A DNA stretch of 5,633 nucleotides from Blautia sp. (GTDB lineage: Bacteria; Bacillota; Clostridia; Lachnospirales; Lachnospiraceae), in NCBI GenBank assembly GCA_017420455.1, contig JAFOJB010000441.1:1-5633 (forward strand). The letters are read 5' to 3'. The position numbers were made by a program, and so were the translations under genes. The notes under the pieces were generated by a model. That model did not search any database. It was not told where the DNA came from and saw only the letters and a list, made by a program, of their open reading frames with translations. Every line of letters starts with the position of its first letter. Within the stretch, counting starts at the first letter, position 1. Shown here in pieces: positions 1 to 5,633 of the stretch.

Positions 1-513
1 ATCGAAAACGGTGACGTCACAGGGCGCAGGATCGGCGACGGCGCGTCGGCGGTCGTACTCGAAGAGCTCAGCCAGGCCGAACAGAATCGTGAGGACCGTA
101 TCGGCTACTTTACCAAGACCTCCGACGGCAAGGTGCTCAAATCCACTACCGTCTACATTCGTGACGAAAAGGGCAGGGCGACCGCCATCTTCTCGATCAA
201 CCACGACATCACCGCCCTGAGCGTCGCGGCGGCTTCACTGACCGAGCTGACCGCTCCCGCTACCGCTTGTGAGCCCGAGCGGATCACCCCGCACGTCGGC
301 GAGCTGCTCGACGAACTGCTCTGGAAGTCTACCGAGCTGATCGGCAAGCCCGTTTCCCTGATGAACAAGGACGACAAACAGCGCGCGATCCGCTACCTGA
401 ACAGCAAGGGCGCCCTGCTGATCACCAAGGCAGGAGACAAGATCGCCAAGTACTTCGGCATATCCAAATTCACGCTTTACTCGTACTTAACAGATGAAGA
501 GGAATCGGATTAA
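1..513 (+). CDS. YheO/DauR-type transcriptional regulator, 5'-truncated by window edge
   Basis: The reading frame is open from base 1 with no start in context, so the gene begins outside the window; 170 residues and the TAA stop remain. Visible residues 1-70 fit the end of a YheO-type PAS-like sensor domain, with the recognisable stretches IENGDVTGRRIGDGAS, then YFTKTSDGKVLKSTT and FSINHDIT. A variable linker (about 75-98) follows, then a C-terminal helix-turn-helix of the HTH_22 type at about 121-163 (KGALLITKAGDKIAKYFGIS, then TLYSYL). Family knowledge: these are cytoplasmic DNA-binding proteins; DauR represses D-arginine catabolism in Pseudomonas, and relatives often sit beside amino-acid degradation genes. 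The ligand here is unknown. The family's usual length, a little over 200 residues, implies that only some tens of residues are missing. It may control the PLP enzyme gene at 741, but a large inverted repeat lies between them, so it is probably transcribed separately. The family call is firm; the target is inference. Confidence 0.88.
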   Translation: MENGDVTGRRIGDGASAVVLEELSQAEQNREDRIGYFTKTSDGKVLKSTTVYIRDEKGRATAIFSINHDITALSVAAASLTELTAPATACEPERITPHVGELLDELLWKSTELIGKPVSLMNKDDKQRAIRYLNSKGALLITKAGDKIAKYFGISKFTLYSYLTDEEESD

Positions 514-520
514 CCGACTT

Positions 521-636
521 GTAGGGTACGGCGCTCGTCGACGTACCGCATGGCAGAAATGCATATTTCCTATCCAATGCACCCGATATCAAAAACGTCC
601 GTCATTCTGCGGTACGTCATAAATGCCGTACCCTAC
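521..636. repeat. Imperfect long inverted repeat between regulator and PLP enzyme gene
   Basis: The outer arms GTAGGGTACGGC (521-532) and GCCGTACCCTAC (625-636) are perfect complements of 12 bases. The inner arms GACGTACCGCA (540-550) and TGCGGTACGTC (608-618) are perfect complements of 11 bases. They are separated by an asymmetric internal loop (7 bases left, 6 right), and a 57-base spacer closes the hairpin. It starts seven bases after the regulator's stop codon. There is no T-run after the right arm, so it is not a standard intrinsic terminator, though the folded RNA could still protect or end the transcript. The ends and size resemble a small non-coding palindromic repeat or MITE. No target-site duplication is evident. 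Confidence 0.75.
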
Positions 637-643
637 GAAAAGA

Positions 644-673
644 TTGATTTGCTTCGCATTACAAAATGATAAT
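644..673 (+). promoter_or_regulatory. Candidate sigma-A-type promoter for the PLP enzyme gene
   Basis: TTGATT (644-649) matches the -35 consensus at 4 of 6 positions, and GATAAT (668-673) matches the -10 consensus at 5 of 6, with an 18-base spacer. Transcription would start near 680, leaving a leader of about 60 bases. TACAAT at 705-710 is an alternative -10 but lacks a convincing -35. This is a motif match only. Confidence 0.4.
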
Positions 674-684
674 GGAAATGTTTC

Positions 685-703
685 GGCAGGAGCAAGTCCC
701 GCC
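685..703 (+). promoter_or_regulatory. Short inverted repeat in the presumed leader, possible operator or hairpin
   Basis: GGC-A-GGA (685-691) and TCC-C-GCC (697-703) are complementary apart from one A/C mismatch, around the five-base loop GCAAG. It lies just downstream of the predicted transcription start, where a repressor operator or a small RNA hairpin could act. It is short enough to be chance. Confidence 0.25.
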
Positions 704-727
704 CTACAATATACCCCACCATAGTTT

Positions 728-733
728 AGGAGG
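728..733 (+). promoter_or_regulatory. Ribosome binding site AGGAGG for the PLP enzyme
   Basis: A perfect AGGAGG ends seven bases before the ATG at 741. This decides the start: the in-frame ATG at 666 has no comparable site, and the extra 25 residues it would add do not look like part of the family. Confidence 0.88.
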
Positions 734-740
734 AACCATC

Positions 741-2216
741 ATGATCGATTTTACCGTTAACAAAGAAGGCTTACAGCACAATATCGAAAAGGCGCGGGAG
801 AACAACATCATTATCCCCACCATCAAACAAATGCAGCACCCCGAGCTGATCCCCGAGCAGATCAAGGAGAAGCTGAAAACAACGGGTCTGTGGGACGTCG
901 ACCCCGTCAACCTCTTCCGTATCACCTGGAAGAACGAACCCAAGGAGAGCGGCGGTCTGTTCCGTGAGATCCCGAACATCATCGAGCTGCCCTCTGCCCT
1001 GACAGGCGTGAAGGCGCGTATCTTCGCCATCGTCGGCAAGTGGTACCCCACAGGCTGTCACAAGGTCGGCGCGTCCTTCGGCTGTCTTGCTCCCCGCCTC
1101 GTGACAGGCCAGTTCGACGCGACCCGCCATAAAGCGGTATGGCCGTCTACCGGCAACTACTGCCGCGGCGGCGCGTTCAACTCAAAGCTGCTGTCCTGCG
1201 ACAGTATCGCGATCCTCCCCGCCGAGATGAGCCGCGAGCGCTTTGAGTGGCTCTCTAAGATCGCGGGCGAAGTCATCGCGACCCCCGGCTGTGAATCGAA
1301 CGTCAAAGAGATCTTCGACAAGACATGGGAGCTCCGTCAGCGCGACGACGTCATGATCTTCAACCAGTTCGAAGAAATGGGCAACCCCCTGTGGCACTAC
1401 AACGTCACCGGTCACGCGCTTTCGGACGCCTTTGAAGCCATCAAGAGCGACGGCGACCGTTTCGCGGGCGCTTGCTTTACATCAGGCAGCGCGGGCACCA
1501 TGAGCGCGGGCGATTATCTGAAAGAGCAGTACCCGACCCTCAAGCTCGGCGTCGGCGAAGCGCTCCAGTGCCCCACCATTCTGAACAATGGCTTCGGCGG
1601 CCACAGGATCGAGGGAATCGGGGACAAGCATATCCCCTGGATCCACAATGTAAAGAACACGGATATGGTCATCGACATCGACGACGAGGATTCCCAGAGA
1701 CTGCTGCGGCTGTTCAATACGGCCGAGGGACAGAAATACCTGAGGGAGGAGCTGAAGCTTTCCGAAGAGCTGATCGAGAAGCTCACCTGGTTTGGTATTT
1801 CCGGTATCGCAAATGTCCTCTGCTGCATCAAGATGGCGAAGTATTATGAGTTTACCGCAGACGATGTAGTAGGCACCGTCCTTACGGACTCCGCCGTCAT
1901 GTACGGAAGCCGTATCGAGGAGCTGAACGGGATGTACGGCGCCTATACAGAAAACGAAGCTCTTCTGGACCACAATCTTCATATGCTGAATCTGAAGACC
2001 GACAATATGCAGGAGCTGACATATCAGGACAGAAAGCGGATCCACAACCTGAAATATTACACCTGGGTAGAACAGCAGGGCAGAACGGCGGAAGAGCTGA
2101 ATGCGCTGTGGTATGATACAAAGGGAACCTGGGATACCGTACACGCCCAGGCAAAGGAACTGGACGAACTGATCTGTGAATTTAATGAGGCCACAGGGCT
2201 TTTGAAAAATCTGTAA
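741..2216 (+). CDS. PLP-dependent fold-type II enzyme (cysteine synthase/TrpB-like), reaction unknown
   Basis: The product is a 491-residue soluble protein. K108 in GCHKVGASFG (105-114) is the likely Schiff-base lysine, placed as in TrpB (AHKINN). STGNYCRGGAF (136-146) is the Asn-containing loop that binds the substrate carboxylate. TSGSAGTMSAGD (247-258) is the glycine-rich phosphate-binding loop. GGHRIEGIGDKHIP (286-299) resembles the HKIQGIGAGFIP segment of cysteine synthases. An N-terminal extension of about 80 residues and a C-terminal region (about 315-491) make it longer than CysK (about 310) or TrpB (about 400). There is no signal peptide or membrane segment. It is related to lyases and synthases of amino acids, but no specific substrate can be assigned; I looked for the features of OrtB and diaminopropionate ammonia-lyase and found no clear match. 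Codon usage changes abruptly near residue 289 (base 1605), so the gene appears mosaic. The frame is intact across the switch. Confidence 0.85.
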   Translation: MIDFTVNKEGLQHNIEKARENNIIIPTIKQMQHPELIPEQIKEKLKTTGLWDVDPVNLFRITWKNEPKESGGLFREIPNIIELPSALTGVKARIFAIVGKWYPTGCHKVGASFGCLAPRLVTGQFDATRHKAVWPSTGNYCRGGAFNSKLLSCDSIAILPAEMSRERFEWLSKIAGEVIATPGCESNVKEIFDKTWELRQRDDVMIFNQFEEMGNPLWHYNVTGHALSDAFEAIKSDGDRFAGACFTSGSAGTMSAGDYLKEQYPTLKLGVGEALQCPTILNNGFGGHRIEGIGDKHIPWIHNVKNTDMVIDIDDEDSQRLLRLFNTAEGQKYLREELKLSEELIEKLTWFGISGIANVLCCIKMAKYYEFTADDVVGTVLTDSAVMYGSRIEELNGMYGAYTENEALLDHNLHMLNLKTDNMQELTYQDRKRIHNLKYYTWVEQQGRTAEELNALWYDTKGTWDTVHAQAKELDELICEFNEATGLLKNL

Positions 2217-2232
2217 AAATGCTGCGGTTTAC

Positions 2233-2261
2233 GGCAGACCCGGATAAGCGGGGGATCTGTC
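2233..2261 (+). promoter_or_regulatory. Weak hairpin in the spacer between the two PLP enzyme genes
   Basis: CCCG (2239-2242) pairs with CGGG (2249-2252) around a six-base loop, and CAGA (2235-2238 approximately) can pair with TCTG (2256-2259) after a small bulge. No T-run follows, so it is unlikely to end transcription; a processing or stability element is possible. The 72-base spacer holds no promoter I can support, so the two genes are probably co-transcribed. Confidence 0.22.
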
Positions 2262-2274
2262 CTGCCTGTAAGAT

Positions 2275-2280
2275 GGAGGA
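2275..2280 (+). promoter_or_regulatory. Ribosome binding site GGAGGA for the threonine synthase-like gene
   Basis: GGAGGA lies eight bases before the first of two consecutive ATG codons (2289 and 2292). The spacing favours 2289; starting at 2292 would only drop one methionine. Confidence 0.8.
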
Positions 2281-2288
2281 AGCGGACT

Positions 2289-3521
2289 ATGATGGAGCAT
2301 GTTCTTTGCGCGAAATGTATTGACTGCGGCAAGGAGTGGGAGGCAAGGCCGGATATCACCACCTGTCCTTCCTGCGGCGGTCTTCTGGATATCAAATATG
2401 ATTACGCGGCGATCAGGAAGGCAGTAGATCATAAGGTAATGGCAGGCCGTTCGGAACAGTCCATGTGGAGATATATGGAGTATCTTCCGGTGCTGGGAAA
2501 AGGAAGCCGTCCGAAGCTGAGAGTCGGCTGGTCGCCGTTCTATAAAGCGGACAGACTTGCGAAAACACTGGGGCTGAAGACGCTGTATGTAAAGGACGAT
2601 GGGGTGAACCCTACCGCCAGCCTGAAGGACCGGGCTTCCGCCATGGCCGTGGTGAAGGCAGAGGAGGCAGGGGCAGAGATCATTGCCTGCTCCTCCACCG
2701 GGAACGCGGCTTCTTCGCTGGCCGGAAACGCTGCGGCGGCCGGCTATCCTACTTACATCTTCGTGCCCTCGCGGGCTCCCAAAGGAAAGGTTTCCCAGCT
2801 GATGATCTTCGGCGCGCATGTGATCAGTGTCAAGAGCACCTATGAGGATACCTTCCGGCTTTCCGAGGAGGCGATCCGGAAATTCGGCTGGTACAACCGG
2901 AATGCCGCCATCAACCCCTTCCTCATGGAAGGGAAGAAGACGGTCGCCCTGGAGATCGCCGAACAGCTGGGATGGAAAATGACGGATTATGTGGCGCTTT
3001 CCGTAGGCGATGGCTGTACCATCGCCGGAGTATGGAAGGGCTTTCGCGATCTGTATGAAACAGGCATGATCGACCGGCTGCCGAGGCTGATCAGCGTGCA
3101 GGCAGAGGGCTGCTGTCCTCTGAACCGCGCCATCGCGGAAAATAAGCCCTGGGAGCCCATGGAAGAAAATACCCTGGCGGATTCCATCGCGGTGGGCGTC
3201 CCGAGAAACGCGGACAAAGCCCTGAATGCCATCCGGGAATCCAATGGGGTAGTGGTGAATGTATCTGACCAGGAGATTCTGGATGCGGCGAAGCTTCTGG
3301 GTAGAACCTGCGGTGTTTTCGGAGAGCCCGCCGGGGTGACCGGCACGGCAGGAGTAAAGAAAGCCCTGGAGCTGTCGCTGATCCCGGAGGAGGCTTCTGT
3401 TGTGAGCATCGTAACCGGAAACGGACTGAAGGATACCCCCAACGCCATCAGGGCGGCGGGAGAACCCATCGCCATCGATCCGGATATGGAGCAGCTCCTC
3501 CAGATCATGGACAGACTGTAA
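2289..3521 (+). CDS. Threonine synthase-like PLP enzyme with N-terminal zinc ribbon
   Basis: The product is 410 residues. Cys pairs C10/C13 and C26/C29 form a zinc ribbon, as in many bacterial and archaeal threonine synthases of about 400 residues. PTASLKDRAS (108-117) holds the PLP lysine K113. SSTGNAASS (135-143) is the substrate-binding loop, SVGDGCTIAG (238-247) the phosphate-binding loop, and TGNGLKD (376-382) a typical threonine synthase C-terminal motif. The classical reaction turns O-phosphohomoserine into threonine and phosphate in the cytoplasm. No homoserine or aspartate-pathway gene is nearby; the partner is another PLP enzyme 72 bases upstream. Related paralogues have other roles (for example cysteate synthase), so a catabolic or specialised reaction is possible. 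Codon usage (frequent GGA/GGG, AGA/AGG) agrees with the right part of the upstream gene and with the amylase. The family is certain; the exact substrate is not. Confidence 0.87.
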   Translation: MMEHVLCAKCIDCGKEWEARPDITTCPSCGGLLDIKYDYAAIRKAVDHKVMAGRSEQSMWRYMEYLPVLGKGSRPKLRVGWSPFYKADRLAKTLGLKTLYVKDDGVNPTASLKDRASAMAVVKAEEAGAEIIACSSTGNAASSLAGNAAAAGYPTYIFVPSRAPKGKVSQLMIFGAHVISVKSTYEDTFRLSEEAIRKFGWYNRNAAINPFLMEGKKTVALEIAEQLGWKMTDYVALSVGDGCTIAGVWKGFRDLYETGMIDRLPRLISVQAEGCCPLNRAIAENKPWEPMEENTLADSIAVGVPRNADKALNAIRESNGVVVNVSDQEILDAAKLLGRTCGVFGEPAGVTGTAGVKKALELSLIPEEASVVSIVTGNGLKDTPNAIRAAGEPIAIDPDMEQLLQIMDRL

Positions 3522-3532
3522 GGAACTGTATC

Positions 3533-3542
3533 AGGGAAGGAA
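3533..3542 (+). promoter_or_regulatory. Ribosome binding site AGGGAAGGAA for the amylase gene
   Basis: A purine-rich site ends eight bases before the ATG at 3551, inside the 29-base gap after the threonine synthase-like stop codon. No separate promoter fits in this gap, which points to translation from a shared transcript. Confidence 0.65.
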
Positions 3543-3550
3543 CGAAGAAT

Positions 3551-5533
3551 ATGGCATGGTATGACGAAGCAGTTTTCTATCACATTTATCCGCTGGGGCT
3601 TCTGGGCGCACCGAAGCAGAATCCTTATGGGGAGGTCGTGCACCGGCTCCGGAAGCTGTTTCCCTGGATAGAGCATATCAGAGAGATCGGATGCAGCGCT
3701 GTTTATATCGGACCTTTGTTTGAATCGGTGGGCCATGGATATGAGACCACAGATTACAGGAAGCTGGACAGCCGGCTGGGAGACAATGAGGACCTGAAGG
3801 ATTTTGTAAAAAAATGTCACACAGAAGGGCTCCACGTGATTTTCGACGGGGTCTTCAACCATACGGGAAGAGACTTTTTCGCCTTTCAGGATATCCGGCA
3901 GAACCGGGAGAATTCCCCTTACAGGGACTGGTACTGCAATGTGAATTTCTGGGGAAATAATGAATACAACGATGGTTTTTCCTATGACAACTGGGGCGGG
4001 TACAATCTTCTGGCAAAGCTGAACCAGAGAAATCCCCAGGTGCAGGAGTATATCTGCGATGTGATCCGTTTCTGGGTCAGTGAATTTGATGTGGATGGGA
4101 TCCGGCTGGACGCGGCAGATGTACTGGACTTTGGATTTATGCAGACGCTGCGGAAGCTTTCGGATACCGTGAAACCGGAATTCTGGCTGATGGGAGAGGT
4201 GATCCATGGGGAGTATTCCCGCTGGGTGAATCCGGGAATGCTTCATTCTGTGACGAATTATCATCTCCAGAAGGCCCTTTATTCCGGACACAACGACCAC
4301 AACTATTTTGAGATCGCGCATACGGTACGCAGACTGAATGATATGGGCGTCAGAAAGCTTTACAATTTTGTGGACAACCATGATGTGGAGAGGATCTATA
4401 CGAGGCTTGCCAACAAGTCCCATTTTGTTCCGGTTCATATTCTCCTTTATACATTACCGGGAATTCCGTCCGTCTATTACGGCTCGGAATTCGGTATTGA
4501 GGGAAGAAAGGTGCGCGGCGGTCCCGATGATGAAATCCGTCCGGCCCTGCAGCTGGTCCCAAAAGACCATTCCCCGGCAGAAAATGCCGTACCTTCAGAG
4601 GGAAAAACCGCGGTATCCTGGAACTGGTGTACCGATGTGATCGCAAGGCTTGGCCGGATAAGGCAGCAGGAAAAAGCGCTTTCCTATGGCAGCTATACGG
4701 AACATCTTCTGACCACCAGGCAGTTCGCCTTCTCCCGGAGCTTTGAAGGAAGAACGGTGCTGATCGCGGTGAACAACGATGAGAACACCGCCCATGTAAG
4801 TCTCCCGGCGGAAGGCAGGGCGTACCTCGGAGTTCTGTCCGGCAGGACGACAGCCGTTGTAAACGGAAGGCTGGAGGCAGACATTCCTGCCGGCTCCGGA
4901 GAAGTGTGGATCCCGGCAGAGGAAACGAAAGGGACAGCCGTCTGCTCCGGACCGGAGAGTGAAGAGGCGGAGCTGCCGAAGGAATCCCGGAAGGCCGGAA
5001 ACCAGGCAGTCCTGGATCTGAAGGCGGATGTACAGACAACAGGAAACCACGCGGTTGTGGATCAGAAGAAGGAGACACGGACGGCAGAAAACCAGGCAGC
5101 CGTGGATCAGAAGGCAGAAGCCCAGGCAGCCGGAAACAGGAAAGCCGAAGATCAGGGACAGGAGGAACAGGCAGCCGGAAGTCAGCCAGACGGGGATCAG
5201 GAACCGGAGAAGCAGATGCCGTCTGGCCAGGCAGCTGAGAAACAAAAAACAGAAGCGCAGACAGTAGAAGAGCAGAAACCTTCAGAGAACGCCTCTCCGG
5301 TTGTAATCCCGGAATCTGTCAGGAACCCGGCAGCGGCAGGAACCGGACGCAGCCTGGAGGACGTTCCCCTTCCCGCGGACAAACCCTACGAAGAAATGAC
5401 CGTACCGGAACTCCAGAAGATCATCTACGAAAAGATGAAGAAAAACGGACCCCTGAACGACCGCATGTACCAGGATATCATTGAAAACAACCACCATGGT
5501 TCCCTGATCAACTGGGCTAAGAGCTTTCGATAG
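3551..5533 (+). CDS. GH13 alpha-amylase-family glycoside hydrolase with repeat linker and C-terminal domain
   Basis: The 660-residue product hydrolyses or rearranges alpha-glucans or malto-oligosaccharides by family membership. The catalytic barrel opens with DEAVFYHIYPLG (5-16). The four GH13 motifs are complete: DGVFNH (99-104); GIRLDAADV (183-191) with nucleophile D187; MGEV (214-217) with acid/base E216; and FVDNHD (273-278) with transition-state stabiliser D278. LPGIPSVYYGSEFG (302-315) is also typical. A beta-rich domain follows at about 385-455. Residues about 456-600 are hydrophilic and Gln/Glu/Ala/Lys-rich, with six 15-residue repeats at 481-570. A compact predicted-helical end (about 605-660) follows. 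There is no signal peptide, so it probably acts in the cytoplasm on imported oligosaccharides or glycogen. Without the linker and tail it would have a normal length (about 455 residues) for small cytoplasmic GH13 enzymes. Substrate specificity cannot be read. It is likely co-transcribed with the threonine synthase-like gene, though the roles look unrelated. Confidence 0.92.
   Translation: MAWYDEAVFYHIYPLGLLGAPKQNPYGEVVHRLRKLFPWIEHIREIGCSAVYIGPLFESVGHGYETTDYRKLDSRLGDNEDLKDFVKKCHTEGLHVIFDGVFNHTGRDFFAFQDIRQNRENSPYRDWYCNVNFWGNNEYNDGFSYDNWGGYNLLAKLNQRNPQVQEYICDVIRFWVSEFDVDGIRLDAADVLDFGFMQTLRKLSDTVKPEFWLMGEVIHGEYSRWVNPGMLHSVTNYHLQKALYSGHNDHNYFEIAHTVRRLNDMGVRKLYNFVDNHDVERIYTRLANKSHFVPVHILLYTLPGIPSVYYGSEFGIEGRKVRGGPDDEIRPALQLVPKDHSPAENAVPSEGKTAVSWNWCTDVIARLGRIRQQEKALSYGSYTEHLLTTRQFAFSRSFEGRTVLIAVNNDENTAHVSLPAEGRAYLGVLSGRTTAVVNGRLEADIPAGSGEVWIPAEETKGTAVCSGPESEEAELPKESRKAGNQAVLDLKADVQTTGNHAVVDQKKETRTAENQAAVDQKAEAQAAGNRKAEDQGQEEQAAGSQPDGDQEPEKQMPSGQAAEKQKTEAQTVEEQKPSENASPVVIPESVRNPAAAGTGRSLEDVPLPADKPYEEMTVPELQKIIYEKMKKNGPLNDRMYQDIIENNHHGSLINWAKSFR
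4991..5260 (+). repeat. Six degenerate 45-base in-frame tandem repeats (15-residue units) in the amylase linker
   Basis: Residues 481-570 of the amylase align as six 15-residue units: KAGNQAVLDLKADVQ, TTGNHAVVDQKKETR, TAENQAAVDQKAEAQ, AAGNRKAEDQGQEEQ, AAGSQPDGDQEPEKQ and MPSGQAAEKQKTEAQ. A rough consensus is xAGNQAxxDQKxExQ; Gln or Arg closes every unit and Gln at position 10 is present in five of six. The period is exactly 45 bases, so copy-number change keeps the frame. The charge and Gln content suggest an extended, disordered or helical spacer. The units are diverged, so the array is not very recent. Confidence 0.85.
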
Positions 5534-5556
5534 CGTTACAGTTCACGGCCTGTGCC

Positions 5557-5614
5557 AGACAAGGGGACGGTTCTTTTGTCTTTTGTAAAAGACAAAAGAA
5601 CCGTCCCCTTGTCT
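5557..5614. repeat. Nearly perfect 58-base palindrome after the amylase gene
   Basis: The left arm 5557-5584 (starting AGACAAGGGGACGG) and the right arm 5587-5614 (ending CCGTCCCCTTGTCT) are perfect 28-base complements around a central GT. It begins 23 bases after the amylase stop. The following bases (TGTTTGGGC) lack a real T-run, so it is not a classical intrinsic terminator, although the strong hairpin could protect or end the transcript. From memory, GGGGACGGTTC-type palindromes are dispersed in many copies in Clostridia and resemble REP or RAYT-linked elements; no transposase is present here. Confidence 0.88.
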
Positions 5615-5633
5615 TGTTTGGGCTCGATTATTC

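Noticed and set aside
666..740. Upstream ATG at 666 as start of the PLP enzyme
   Set aside because: No ribosome binding site precedes it, the added 25 residues look like translated leader, and a perfect AGGAGG sits before the ATG at 741.
1482..2144. Minus-strand open frame of 220 residues inside the PLP enzyme gene
   Set aside because: It lies wholly within a well-supported plus-strand gene and its translation shows no recognisable domain or good ribosome binding site.
741..2216. Naming the first PLP enzyme as tryptophan synthase beta or OrtB
   Set aside because: The lysine context resembles TrpB, but the GIGDKHIP motif, the extensions and the lack of a trp or ornithine-pathway neighbour argue against either name.
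2987..4438. Minus-strand open frame of 483 residues antisense to the threonine synthase-like and amylase genes
   Set aside because: It overlaps two genes with intact catalytic motifs, has no family motif, and is explained by codon bias of the sense strand keeping stops out of the opposite frame.
4350..5245. Overlapping minus-strand frames antisense to the amylase, rich in Pro, Ser, Arg and Leu
   Set aside because: Composition is that of a shadow of a GC-rich coding strand; the plus-strand protein has conserved GH13 motifs and the periodic linker.
4991..5260. CRISPR-like array because of the regular spacing
   Set aside because: The period is an exact 45 bases in frame with no unique spacers between conserved repeats; it encodes protein repeats.

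Overview
The window looks like DNA from gut-type Clostridia (Bacillota): GGAGG-type ribosome binding sites, moderately high GC, tight same-strand gene spacing and dispersed palindromic repeats. Everything recognisable reads on the plus strand. The exact genus cannot be read from the sequence.

Layout: (1) 1-513, the C-terminal part of a YheO/DauR-type regulator (PAS-like sensor plus helix-turn-helix), cut by the window's left edge. (2) 514-740, an intergenic region with a large imperfect inverted repeat (521-636), a candidate promoter and a clear ribosome binding site. (3) 741-2216, a 491-residue PLP-dependent fold-type II enzyme of the cysteine synthase/TrpB group, exact reaction unknown. (4) 2289-3521, a 410-residue threonine synthase-like PLP enzyme with an N-terminal zinc ribbon. 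(5) 3551-5533, an apparently cytoplasmic GH13 alpha-amylase-family hydrolase with all four catalytic motifs, followed by a 15-residue-period repeat linker and a short C-terminal domain. (6) 5557-5614, a nearly perfect palindrome directly after the last gene.

The strongest unusual signal is an abrupt change of codon usage inside gene 3, near 1605. Before that point all 27 Gly codons are GGC/GGT and 11 of 12 Arg codons are CGC/CGT. After it, 7 of 12 Gly codons are GGA/GGG and 5 of 8 Arg codons are AGA/AGG. The regulator broadly resembles the left half, while the threonine synthase-like and amylase genes resemble the right half. The switch lies in a family-conserved motif (GGHRIEGIGDKHIP), as expected for homologous recombination between two lineages or for a chimeric metagenome assembly. 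Until this is settled, the link between the regulator and the genes to the right of the switch should not be taken as one organism's operon.

Functionally, the regulator and two tandem PLP enzymes suggest inducible amino-acid catabolism rather than biosynthesis (inference). The amylase is probably co-transcribed with the threonine synthase-like gene because only 29 bases separate them, but no metabolic link is evident.
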